A stretch of 64,000 nt of DNA, taken from assembly GCA_963792025.1 (NCBI GenBank), contig CAWBUS010000019.1, positions 152,935 through 216,934 on the forward strand, written 5' to 3'. Of this stretch, positions 24,603 to 32,733 are shown one piece after another. Numbering within the stretch: the stretch's first letter is position 1; each line of letters begins with the position of its first letter. The stretch is from Ginsengibacter sp963792025 (lineage in GTDB: Bacteria > Bacteroidota > Bacteroidia > Chitinophagales > Chitinophagaceae). The notes under the pieces are model-generated. The model saw nothing but the letters and a program-made list of their open reading frames with translations, was not told where the DNA came from and searched no databases. The translations under genes and the position numbers were made by a program.

Positions 24603-26063
24603 TAGTCGTTCCTTAAAAAATATTAGGATGTAGTGCAGATGTGGATTTGTGAATAAAAATGGTATTACAAATCTGCAGGAAAACAAGAAATTTACTTCAA
24701 AACCTTGCAGATTTTTTATGCTTTCTAAAAATGTTAATTCTACACAATTGGGCTTTTACGTTACGTTTGAGGAGCAGTTAAGCCATCACCATCCTCTGTA
24801 TATTTTAGCTGGTCAGATTCAATGGCAAATTTTTGAGCAAGCCTTTGCCAAATATTATTCTGATGAAGGTCGTCCGGCCAAACCAATCAGGCTAATGGTA
24901 TCACTACTGATGTTAAAACATATCCGCAACTTAAGTGATGAGAGTGTAGTAGAGCAGTGGATGGAGAATATTTATTATCAATATTTCAGTGGTGAAAAAT
25001 CGTATGCCTGTGGGGTACCCTGTGAAGCTTCTGAGTTAGTACACTTTCGTAATCGTATTGGAGAAGAAGGAATAGAATTGATTTTTAAAGAGAGCATTCG
25101 CATCCAGGGGAATGATGGAAAAGAAGATGAGGGCACAGTAGATACAACGGTGCAGGAAAAAAATATCACTTATCCCACCGATAATAAATTGCACCGCAAA
25201 ATAATAAACAAATGTATAGCCATAGCTGATGAACAGCAGATAGCATTAAGACAAAGTTATCGTTGCACCATTAAGAAGCTGGCCGTGCAGCAGCGTTTCC
25301 GCAATCATCCTAAAAATTATAAAAAGGCACGCAAAGCTGATAAGAAAATAAAAACCATTGCGGGCAGATTAGTAAGAGAACTGGAAAGGAAATTACCAGC
25401 GGGTGTACACGCAGATGACCTGGTATTATTTAAAAAAGTATTACAGCAAAAAAGAAATGACAGTAATAAAATTTATAGCCTTCATGAACCACATGTACAA
25501 TGCATCAGCAAAGGCAAGGAACATAAGAAGTATGAGTTTGGCAGCAAGGTATCCATCATCACTACAAAGAAAACCGGTGTTATTATTGGGGCCTTAAATA
25601 TTGAGAAAAATGATTACGATGCACATACTGTGGATCCCGCATTTGAGCAGCAACAACGATTAACAGGCATTGTTCTTACAAGAGCGTTTATGGATAGAGG
25701 CTACCGGGGCATCAGCGAGGTAAGAGGAACACAAATAGAAATACCCAAACCTTTTAATAAATCACTCAATGGCTATCAGCAACAACAATTAAAGAATGGT
25801 TTCAAGCGCAGAGCAGCTATTGAACCAAGGATCGGACATCTGAAAGAAGATCATCGGTTAAGCCGCAATTATTACAAAGGAATTAAAGGAGATAACATCA
25901 ATGTAATGCTTGCCGCCGCTGCCATGAACTTCAAAAGAATGATCAACATCTACAAAAAGATGTTTTTGGCTTTTTTATATCGCCTGCTAAAAATCTTCTT
26001 TACCTATTTGTTTCAACAAAATCTTTATCTTTTAACCGCTAATAAGTTTTTAAGGGACGACTA
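24603..26063 (+). mobile_element. IS5/IS1182-like insertion sequence with about 24-bp terminal inverted repeats
   Basis: Left end TAGTCGTTCCTTAAAAAA, then TATTAG (24603-24626). Right end, read on the minus strand, TAGTCGTCCCTTAAAAAC, then TTATTAG (26063-26039). The ends are inverted repeats with two mismatches and one indel. Total length is about 1.46 kb with one transposase gene. Left flank is repeat arm A, right flank is the last third of repeat arm B (TTTAAACATTCTCCGGATAG), so the element sits inside a copy of the dispersed repeat. TATTTA flanks both sides (about 24599-24604 and 26062-26067), but it overlaps the ends and also occurs in the repeat itself, so a target duplication is not proven. 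Confidence 0.8.
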
Positions 26064-26109
26064 TTTAAACATTCTCCGGATAGAAATCTGGGGCAAGTGT
26101 AAGGCTTAG
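24718..26109 (+). CDS. IS5/IS1182-like family DDE transposase
   Basis: 463 aa from the ATG at 24718. An in-frame GTG at 24649 would add 23 residues of less family-like text. An N-terminal DUF772-type domain is visible (R-P-A-K-P-I-R-L-M-V-S-L-L-M-L-K-H; L-S-D-E-S-V-V-E-Q-W-M-E-N). The catalytic triad follows: the first Asp in E-G-T-V-D-T-T-V-Q-E-K, the second in F-M-D-R-G-Y-R-G, and the Glu in A-A-I-E-P-R-I-G-H-L-K-E-D-H-R-L. All three residues are present, so the enzyme may be active. The reading frame continues about 46 bases past the right inverted repeat and takes its last 15 or so codons from the host repeat sequence. Confidence 0.92.
   Translation: MLSKNVNSTQLGFYVTFEEQLSHHHPLYILAGQIQWQIFEQAFAKYYSDEGRPAKPIRLMVSLLMLKHIRNLSDESVVEQWMENIYYQYFSGEKSYACGVPCEASELVHFRNRIGEEGIELIFKESIRIQGNDGKEDEGTVDTTVQEKNITYPTDNKLHRKIINKCIAIADEQQIALRQSYRCTIKKLAVQQRFRNHPKNYKKARKADKKIKTIAGRLVRELERKLPAGVHADDLVLFKKVLQQKRNDSNKIYSLHEPHVQCISKGKEHKKYEFGSKVSIITTKKTGVIIGALNIEKNDYDAHTVDPAFEQQQRLTGIVLTRAFMDRGYRGISEVRGTQIEIPKPFNKSLNGYQQQQLKNGFKRRAAIEPRIGHLKEDHRLSRNYYKGIKGDNINVMLAAAAMNFKRMINIYKKMFLAFLYRLLKIFFTYLFQQNLYLLTANKFLRDDYLNILRIEIWGKCKA
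26062..26097 (+). repeat. Dispersed intergenic repeat, end of arm B (right of the IS)
   Basis: TATTTAAACATTCTCCGGAT followed by AGAAATCTGGGGCAAG matches the last third of arm B (11727-11766). It is the other half of the repeat copy split by the insertion sequence, and it encodes the last codons of the transposase frame. Confidence 0.7.
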
Positions 26110-26332
26110 CCTCTGCCCGGCCTACTTGAGCCTCTGTAACATAACTGAAACTTATTAAACCAATCTTTTCGATATGGCACAAGTATAATTAACACACAAA
26201 GCCTGGCTACGAAACTTGCGCTAACGTTACTTTTTTTCATACGAAACAAAATAAAGGATACTTGGCCAACAGTGGGCATAACACGCTCATTCTTTTTTAA
26301 TTATTTTAAAGGAAATACCCATTTCGGATAAC

Positions 26333-26803
26333 TCAAAATTTATAACCAAGGCCAAGCCCTGCAAAATACGGAAGAAAAAAGCTTCCGCTGAATACGGGAG
26401 TCAATTCCGCCTTGAAAAATAAGCCACTCTTCAACGGCGCATAACGGTAGCCGATAGTAAGGTTGCCAAAACTCTCGTTAAAGTTTTTTTTGCTGGATTT
26501 TGAAGATGCACTCACGCTTAAGATGGTATAACCTGCGCCTAATTCAAAATAATTTTTATTTTTTCCAATCAAATAATTTAAACCGAGCGGTACCGTTACG
26601 GCCTTAATCCCGTTTATGGAAAATGCTCCAACTCCCAGCCGGAAGCCTGCACCGTTTTGTTTAGCAGAAAAACGCATGTCATAATTTATAGATGCCAGGC
26701 CCGGTCCTCCTATTTCAGCATAAACGGCTTTGGCGGCGGTTTGGGCGCTGGCGGAGCCATAAAAACCGAGAGAAAGCGCCAGTAATAAAGTAATTTGTCT
26801 CAT
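26333..26803 (-). CDS. Small outer-membrane beta-barrel protein
   Basis: 156 aa on the minus strand. Signal peptide to about residue 20 (G-S-A-S-A-Q). It is followed by alternating beta strands rich in Gly and aromatic residues: A-V-Y-A-E-I-G-G-P-G-L; G-A-G-F-R-L-G-V-G-A-F; N-Y-F-E-L-G-A-G-Y-T-I; G-N-L-T-I-G-Y-R-Y-A-P. It ends F-A-G-L-G-L-G-Y-K-F with the terminal aromatic expected for insertion by the BAM machinery. This is the OmpA/OMP_b-brl type eight-strand barrel. Function unknown. It is transcribed divergently from the sensor kinase gene 232 bases away. Confidence 0.78.
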   Translation of the reverse strand: MRQITLLLALSLGFYGSASAQTAAKAVYAEIGGPGLASINYDMRFSAKQNGAGFRLGVGAFSINGIKAVTVPLGLNYLIGKNKNYFELGAGYTILSVSASSKSSKKNFNESFGNLTIGYRYAPLKSGLFFKAELTPVFSGSFFLPYFAGLGLGYKF

Positions 26804-27035
26804 ACAGGAATTTTTAATTTGTAAATAATTAAGTTTTGTTTATTGACATTAAAATTATCTCTGACCGCAGGCATGGGCAATAGCCCATAAGTATTATTTT
26901 TTAAAAATAAATCCGGCGAAATGTAAGGCGGTGCCCAAAACTGAAAAACATGTTTTTCATCCGGCACTTTTTCATCCGCACTTCATCGAAAATTTATTTT
27001 AACTTGAATAAGGAACAACTTTCCGCTTCTACAAC

Positions 27036-30000
27036 ATGACTAACAGCAAATCACGTGTGACTTTAGCACGGAGCTTTTATATCCTATTGAGCATTGGCTT
27101 CTCAATTGCTTTTTGCACGAGTGCTGCAAAGCAAAAACCGGGCACCCCATATAAAAGGTGCCCGGTTAATACTATTAACTACGAGCAGGGATTGATGAGC
27201 AATTCAATAAAATCAATCATAACAGACCGGCAGGGCCTTACCTGGGTATCTACTTCAACGGGCTTGCAGCGTTACAATGGATATTCGCTACAAGCCATTA
27301 CACCAAAAGCTAACGGAGATACTATAAAAATTGACTATCCCGTATATTTTGCTGAAGGCAAAAAAGGCACCATTCTAATTGGCTACAAAAAGGGAATACT
27401 GGAATATAATGCCGCGGGAAATTTTTTTAGAAAAATCGTTTCGCTTGCAGGCAGTGCAGGCAGAAATGGTGCTTTAATGCCAATTGAAGAAACCGGTGAG
27501 GGCATCTGGTGCCTTTCAGAAAATAACGGGATTATTATCTATAACAGGAACGGAAAGCTGCTCAGGCAGCTTACTATAACACAGACCGGGAACGTAACCG
27601 ACCTGATACGAACGGAAGGGTATGATATTACCCGCAAACTGGTTGTTTTCAACAGCAACTTTATTTTCATAAGAATTTCACCCAATAGAATTTTGCAAAT
27701 AAATACGCAGACACACAACTTAAGAAACCTGGATATTCCAGGTTTTCCTATCATTGGTTTGGAATGCGATAACGATAAAATATTCATCTCCACCTTTGAT
27801 GGCCTTTCATCAGCAAATAGCGGCGAAGGAAAGGTTTTAAAGAAATTTCTTTACAAACAAATTACAAATGACCCGGTAACCAGAAGTTCGCTTGAACTTT
27901 CAAGCGGTGGAAAGCTTTTGTTGGTCAGCGTGGAGAAGCGCCTTTTCGAATTCGACACATCATGTACGCTTAAGAGAGAGATTATCTCACTCAACAGGGT
28001 GCCTCTTATGAAAACTGGATACATCCAACTGGTATATGAAGACAGGCTGAAACGTATTTGGTTGATAACGGACCAGGATATACGACGTATACAAAATGCA
28101 GAAACTCCCTTTGCTCATTTTATATATGCAGACCAGGGGGAGAATTTTATCAGGTGCATCTATTATGATAAAGAAAAGAATTGGATTCTCGCCGGTTCTT
28201 TTTCAGGCGCCATCCAATTATTTGATTCAGCCGGTAACACGCTGATGAAGGAGCCGCTTGCCGATAAACAAATAAAAAATATCCTGTCAATCGAAAAACT
28301 TTCAGAAGATCATTACCTGGTCGTCACCTTGGCGAACGGATTATGGATGTTTCAATTGTCCAAAATGAGGCTAAAGCCCTTCGATTTGAGGACGGCTGCT
28401 TTTTTTCAATCATCAGTCAAAGTCAATTCCTATTCAAATAACCTGCAGCGCGTAGATGGCAATACTATTTTCATCGGTACAAAATCAAATGTATTCCGGT
28501 GCAATTTTAAAAAAAGCAGGCTCGTGTCAGCATATCCGTTAGTAAAGGATTCCAATCTGACCCGTAATTTTGTTTCCTGTTTTATTTACTCGTCGGCCAA
28601 AACATTATGGGTAGCCACTCAATCCGGTTCAATTTTAAAGATCGATGCAAACAATAATTTGCACATCATGCAACTACCCGAAGATGCCGTTGTGCGTTGC
28701 ATGGCTGAAGACGGGGTGCATAATATTTGGATCGGCACCGTGGGTGGGCTTTTTATCTATAGTGATTCAGGAAAGTTAATTAAACACATTAACAGAACAT
28801 CCGGGTTGCTGAGCGATTTTATATATGCATTGCTGCCTGCAGACAACAATAATGGTTTTTTCGCCAGCACAGGCTTCGGACTTTCTTTTATTTCAAAAGA
28901 CGGGACAGTAAAAAACTACACCCGGGAACTCGGTTTGCAGGAAAACGAATTTAATACACAGTCGGCGGCCACATCGCCAGGGGGTAAATTATTTTTTGGA
29001 GGGATTAATGGAATTACCGCTTTCTATCCGTCATCGCTTTCTGTTGCAAAAGATTCGTCGCCCATTTATATTACACGGCTGGTGGTAAACGATTCATCCT
29101 ATATTTCATTCGGCGGCACCTTACAAGGCGATTCCATAAGGCTTGCCTATAACCAGAATCATCTTCAGTTTGATATTGCAGCAACGGGGCTTTTAAATCC
29201 GAACCAGTACCTGTACAGGTATCGTTTAAACGGCTTTGAAAAATCATGGCAAACCACCAATCAGCCAACCGGCATTCGTTATACTTTGCAGCCTGGCACT
29301 TATTTGCTTGAGATTATGTGTAGCCCGATACTTTTTTCTGAAACCGGGCTTCACAAAAAAATAACGATCATAATAGATCCGCCCTGGTGGAAGACATGGT
29401 GGTTCATCTTTGCTTCGGTACTCGCTGCGGTGCTGGCTATTTTCAGCAGCAGTTATTATGTATTAAAGCAACAGTACCAGTTGAAATTAAGAAAGCTTGA
29501 AATGAGAAACCAGTTGATCGTTGAACGGGAGCGGATCTCACGGGAACTGCATGACAATATCGGGTCGCAATTAAGTTATATCAGCAGCAACATAGATTGG
29601 CTGGTGGAAACGCCGGAATCTTTTAGTAAAGAGGAAGAAGCTAAAAGATTGTCTATCGTGAACGATACTGCCAAAAACCTGGTTACCGATTTGAGGGAAA
29701 CCATCTGGGCAATGAAAAAGGAATCGGTGATGCTGGATGAACTGTCTGACAAGTTGAAATCTTTTTTACAGTCGCAATGTGTTTTGCAACCGCTAATGGA
29801 AATGGTTATTGAAGAAAGGATTGAAAAAAATTATAGCTTTTCACCAACAGAAGCATTGAATGTTTTCCGCATTTGCCAGGAGGCTATCGTTAATGCTTTC
29901 CGGCATTCAAAAGCCGAAAAGCTTTGTTTCAGAATAGAATCAGGCGCTGACGAAGATTTTTCATTTACAATAGCGGATAATGGAAAAGGATTTATCCCGG

Positions 30001-30140
30001 AAAAAAGACGCGATGGTCACTATGGCCTGGAAAATATGAAACACAGGGCGCTTGAATCCGGGGCGCAACTTTTAATTAAGTCTGAAACCGGCAAAGGCAC
30101 AACGGTAACTATTTCGAAAGCGGCTTCGATAAAAAAATAG
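27036..30140 (+). CDS. Periplasmic-sensing histidine kinase (Reg_prop beta-propeller, Y_Y_Y, HisKA_3, HATPase)
   Basis: 1034 aa. Signal or first anchor at 10-30. A two-component-regulator propeller fills about 45-690, with repeats such as S-I-I-T-D-R-Q-G-L-T-W-V-S-T, V-Y-E-D-R-L-K-R-I-W-L-I-T and M-A-E-D-G-V-H-N-I-W-I-G-T. A Y_Y_Y domain is at about 715-780 (Y-L-Y-R-Y-R-L-N-G-F-E-K-S-W) and a membrane helix at about 790-812. HisKA_3 reads E-R-E-R-I-S-R-E-L-H-D-N-I-G-S-Q with phospho-acceptor His 839. The ATPase N-box R-I-C-Q-E-A-I-V-N-A-F-R-H-S and G-box D-N-G-K-G-F end the protein. It senses an external ligand and passes phosphate to the regulator encoded 68 bases downstream. Unlike many Bacteroidota hybrid sensors it has no receiver or DNA-binding domain of its own. 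The ligand is not readable. Confidence 0.92.
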   Translation: MTNSKSRVTLARSFYILLSIGFSIAFCTSAAKQKPGTPYKRCPVNTINYEQGLMSNSIKSIITDRQGLTWVSTSTGLQRYNGYSLQAITPKANGDTIKIDYPVYFAEGKKGTILIGYKKGILEYNAAGNFFRKIVSLAGSAGRNGALMPIEETGEGIWCLSENNGIIIYNRNGKLLRQLTITQTGNVTDLIRTEGYDITRKLVVFNSNFIFIRISPNRILQINTQTHNLRNLDIPGFPIIGLECDNDKIFISTFDGLSSANSGEGKVLKKFLYKQITNDPVTRSSLELSSGGKLLLVSVEKRLFEFDTSCTLKREIISLNRVPLMKTGYIQLVYEDRLKRIWLITDQDIRRIQNAETPFAHFIYADQGENFIRCIYYDKEKNWILAGSFSGAIQLFDSAGNTLMKEPLADKQIKNILSIEKLSEDHYLVVTLANGLWMFQLSKMRLKPFDLRTAAFFQSSVKVNSYSNNLQRVDGNTIFIGTKSNVFRCNFKKSRLVSAYPLVKDSNLTRNFVSCFIYSSAKTLWVATQSGSILKIDANNNLHIMQLPEDAVVRCMAEDGVHNIWIGTVGGLFIYSDSGKLIKHINRTSGLLSDFIYALLPADNNNGFFASTGFGLSFISKDGTVKNYTRELGLQENEFNTQSAATSPGGKLFFGGINGITAFYPSSLSVAKDSSPIYITRLVVNDSSYISFGGTLQGDSIRLAYNQNHLQFDIAATGLLNPNQYLYRYRLNGFEKSWQTTNQPTGIRYTLQPGTYLLEIMCSPILFSETGLHKKITIIIDPPWWKTWWFIFASVLAAVLAIFSSSYYVLKQQYQLKLRKLEMRNQLIVERERISRELHDNIGSQLSYISSNIDWLVETPESFSKEEEAKRLSIVNDTAKNLVTDLRETIWAMKKESVMLDELSDKLKSFLQSQCVLQPLMEMVIEERIEKNYSFSPTEALNVFRICQEAIVNAFRHSKAEKLCFRIESGADEDFSFTIADNGKGFIPEKRRDGHYGLENMKHRALESGAQLLIKSETGKGTTVTISKAASIKK

Positions 30141-30208
30141 AGATCATAAAATAACCCAAAGGGATTATTGAATTATTAGTAATAAAGCTGAATCTTGTAC
30201 TCAAATAC

Positions 30209-30883
30209 GTGATGAAGATACCCATAGCAATAGTGGATGATAAATCGCAAAACAGGCTTTTGTTTACGGAGCGCCTCAATTTTTCTGATGATATAGAAGT
30301 TGTGATGAACGCCACCAGCGGAAAGGACTTTCTTGACCGCATGAAAGCTACGCCGTTTGAAAACCATCCGGCTGTAGTGCTAATGGATATTGAAATGCCG
30401 GAAATGGACGGAATTACTGCAGTACGTTTGGGAAAAATATTATATCCGGAACTGCGTTTTTTAATCCTCACTGTTTTCGATGATGACGATAAAATATTTG
30501 AGGCAATAAAAGCCGGTGCCGATGGCTATTTATTAAAAAATGAAAAAGCTTCGCTTATTATAGATTGCATTGTGCAGCTATCTGAATCAGGCAGCGCACC
30601 GATGAGCCCCCGCATTGCACGAAAAACAATGGACCTTTTAATGAACGCTTCCCTGCCAAATATAGAAAAAGAAAATACGGTTAAATACGACTACCGGTTA
30701 TCGCAGCGGGAGATGGAAATTCTTCGCCTTACCGTGGATGGCTATGGCTGTAAACAAATTGCTGAAAAACTATTTCTCAGCAGCCATACTGTAAAAAAGC
30801 ATATTGCCAATATTTATCACAAGCTCCATGTCACGTCCAAGGCGCAAGCAATTAAAATTGCCAATAAAAACAATTTTATCTAA
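30209..30883 (+). CDS. NarL/LuxR-type response regulator, partner of the upstream kinase
   Basis: 224 aa. The receiver domain (1-125) has the acidic pair D-D at 9-10, phospho-acceptor Asp 59 in V-L-M-D-I-E-M-P-E-M-D-G, and the conserved Lys in G-Y-L-L-K-N-E. The C-terminal LuxR helix-turn-helix reads L-S-Q-R-E-M-E-I-L-R-L, then K-Q-I-A-E-K-L-F-L-S-S-H-T-V-K-K-H. It follows the sensor kinase by 68 bases on the same strand, with no terminator-like hairpin between, so they very likely form one operon and one phosphorelay. Targets could include the divergent beta-barrel gene at 26333 or genes elsewhere. Nothing in the sequence decides this. Confidence 0.93.
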   Translation: MMKIPIAIVDDKSQNRLLFTERLNFSDDIEVVMNATSGKDFLDRMKATPFENHPAVVLMDIEMPEMDGITAVRLGKILYPELRFLILTVFDDDDKIFEAIKAGADGYLLKNEKASLIIDCIVQLSESGSAPMSPRIARKTMDLLMNASLPNIEKENTVKYDYRLSQREMEILRLTVDGYGCKQIAEKLFLSSHTVKKHIANIYHKLHVTSKAQAIKIANKNNFI

Positions 30884-31032
30884 GTGAAGCCCCCTCACAT
30901 CGGGGGGCGGATGCTTACCCTATGCTTGTACCAAACAAGGTACTAAAAGCCATTATTATAGACTTTATGTCAACTTTACCTTACAATATGAAATGTTTAC
31001 TTATCTTTACAAGTAACTAAACATTTTAATAT

Positions 31033-31428
31033 ATGGAACAATCTAAAAGAACTTTGAACCAACAATCTATTATCTTCGCCCTCATTTACGGTGCCACCTA
31101 TTTGCCGGCAGTATGGCTGTTAAAACATCATGTATTTGGGCAACCCTTTTCGATAATTATTGCCATAGTGCCAGTTATTACTTTCTCCATTTTTATTTTT
31201 AAATATATGAAAGCCTTTTCGGCAATGGACGAGGTGAAGCAACGAGTACAATTTGAAGCCGTTGTTATCGGTTTTGCATTGACAGCAATGTTGGCGATGA
31301 TCTTGTTTTTGGTAGGCTTATGTGGTATATCAATCCCCAACTGGTTTGGCTATGCATACCTGCTGTGCTATTGCTGGCTCTTTTATTTTATTGGGTGGTT
31401 AATTTCGATAAGAAAATACGGGCTATGA
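31033..31428 (+). CDS. Four-helix membrane protein coupled to an XRE regulator
   Basis: 131 aa. A short polar N-terminus (M-E-Q-S-K-R-T-L-N-Q-Q) precedes four membrane helices (about 14-30, 36-53, 70-95 and 100-122), ending in a basic tail R-K-Y-G-L. No named family recognised. It is a common partner type for small XRE repressors in Bacteroidota. Its stop codon overlaps the start of the regulator gene (ATGA, 31425-31428), so translation is probably coupled. Upstream, TTACTTATCTTTACAAG at about 30998 resembles the Bacteroidota -7 element (TATCTTTA) about 27 bases before the ATG. The pair may respond to membrane or cell-envelope conditions, which is inference. Confidence 0.75.
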   Translation: MEQSKRTLNQQSIIFALIYGATYLPAVWLLKHHVFGQPFSIIIAIVPVITFSIFIFKYMKAFSAMDEVKQRVQFEAVVIGFALTAMLAMILFLVGLCGISIPNWFGYAYLLCYCWLFYFIGWLISIRKYGL

Positions 31429-31628
31429 AAAACACCATAAAGGTTGAACGGGCTAAGAAAAACTGGACGCAAGCAGATCTTGCAAAACATATCGGGATAT
31501 CCAGGCAAGGCCTAAATTCCATTGAAACCGGAAAATTTATCCCATCCACTTTGCTCGCTTTACGGATGGCCAAAGTTTTTAATACCACCGTCGAAATTCT
31601 GTTTCAATTGGACGACAAAGAGGCATGA
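31425..31628 (+). CDS. Small XRE-family helix-turn-helix regulator
   Basis: 67 aa. The start is the ATG at 31425, which overlaps the preceding stop. An in-frame start further upstream would lie inside the membrane-protein gene and is rejected. Nearly the whole protein is one HTH_3 domain: K-V-E-R-A-K-K-N-W-T-Q-A-D-L-A-K-H-I-G-I-S-R-Q-G-L-N-S-I-E, then F-I-P-S-T-L-L-A-L-R-M-A-K-V-F, ending V-E-I-L-F-Q-L-D-D. This is the compact type with Q-x-x-L-A and S-R-Q-x-L-N-x-I-E recognition residues found with transmembrane partners. Likely a repressor of its own operon. Confidence 0.88.
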   Translation: MKNTIKVERAKKNWTQADLAKHIGISRQGLNSIETGKFIPSTLLALRMAKVFNTTVEILFQLDDKEA

Positions 31629-31999
31629 TTAGAAGAAGAGCCGGAAGTCTCTTTTCCGTAGCCATGTCTCTTGCAGAGGGCACAGCGTTAGTTATTTCTT
31701 TGTTCATTTGAGTATATTCCTTGTTTCCCCTTTCTTCCCCGCGAGTCACCCCACCGGACATTTCATCAGTTTTCAGCAAATGTTTCCGGTACTTTATTAC
31801 TGATGTTCAGAAATATACCTCATTAAATAGTTGGTAACTTTTGCGTTCTGCCGAATATTTAAAAGGCTCCAACAAATTTTCATAAGTTAATATTAATTCA
31901 GGAAATGTCGGGTAGGGATGCCCGCCAAAAAGAAAGGAAAATGAAATTTGTGACATATTTTTATCATCAAAAACAAGTCAGAAATTAAAACAAAAATAA
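31629..31999 (+). other. Intergenic region with one second-family repeat
   Basis: The interval holds one copy of the second dispersed repeat at 31901-31934 (GGAAATGTCGGGTAGGGATG, CCCGCC). An open minus-strand stretch at 31579-31779 lacks coding character. No terminator or RNA recognised. Confidence 0.35.
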
Positions 32000-32376
32000 A
32001 TGACGCCAAGAGCCACCAGCACAGTTTACCGGATTTGCACCATCATTTTGCAGCGCTAATGGTATTTTCTGCGGTTGATGGCATAAAGCCTTCGCCGCAG
32101 GCCATTCAGATAATACACGATGGCCTCGGCTATCCCATATATTTTATACAATTTATCAGTATTGCAAAATTGCCCGGCGTTATTGCGATTTTAATACCCG
32201 GTTTAAACCGCATAAAAGAATGGGCTTATGCAGGGCTGTTTTTTGATCTTTCAGGTGCTATCTATTCTGGTATAGCCGGTCCAGGTAAGCTCGACCCCCT
32301 GATTCTCACGATGCTGATATGGATTGTGCCGGGTATTTTGTCTTATTATTTCTGGCATAAGAAAATTAAGAGATAG
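32000..32376 (+). pseudogene. DoxX-like small membrane protein with a frameshift near its start
   Basis: The ATG at 32000 gives M-T-P-R-A-T-S-T-V-Y-R-I-C-T-I-I and then a stop in that frame. From about 32047 a neighbouring frame continues F-A-A-L-M-V-F-S-A-V-D-G-I and on to the stop at 32376. Joined, the protein has the length (about 125 aa) and four-helix layout of the DoxX-like family (H-D-G-L-G-Y-P-I-Y-F; I-A-K-L-P-G-V-I-A-I-L-I-P-G; I-K-E-W-A-Y-A-G-L-F-F-D-L). The break lies at a run of four T (32046-32049), so one missing or extra base explains it. Function of these quinol/thioredoxin-like DoxX relatives is unclear. Confidence 0.7.
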
Positions 32377-32733
32377 GTATTTTCTGTTCCCTCGTTAGCG
32401 TCCGCTTCCCGTTTGCGGGACAAGTAGTGACATATAATAAACTATAACATGGATGGAACTAATGGTTGCTATCAGCTAAGGATCATACGCAAACTTATGT
32501 GTCTGTTATTCTTACCTCTTTTTGACTCGAGCAGCACGGACGCTTGCGTTAACTGTCTGCAGGTTGAAGAATATGCTTGCACCAAAGATGGGGTAAAGCA
32601 AACGCTCAGTGCATTACTATGCTTAGTATAGCCGTGTCAGTTAGTTTTACAAACAGCCCGGGGTCGTGTTTGTTCGGCCTGATAAATAACTTTAAAGTAA
32701 GCGACACATGTTGCGCCGCTTACTTCTTAAAAA
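32377..32733 (+). other. Intergenic region with a worn repeat copy
   Basis: The interval contains CGTTAGCGTCCGCTTCCCGT, then TTGCGGGACAAGTAG, at about 32394-32428 and a worn piece of repeat arm A at about 32618-32650 (TATGCTTAGTATAGCC, GTCAGTTAG). The 60-codon frame at 32449-32631 is not convincing. No other structure recognised. Confidence 0.35.

Noticed and set aside
32449..32631. A 60-codon plus-strand frame
   Set aside because: Lies over a worn repeat copy and has no domain or coding character.
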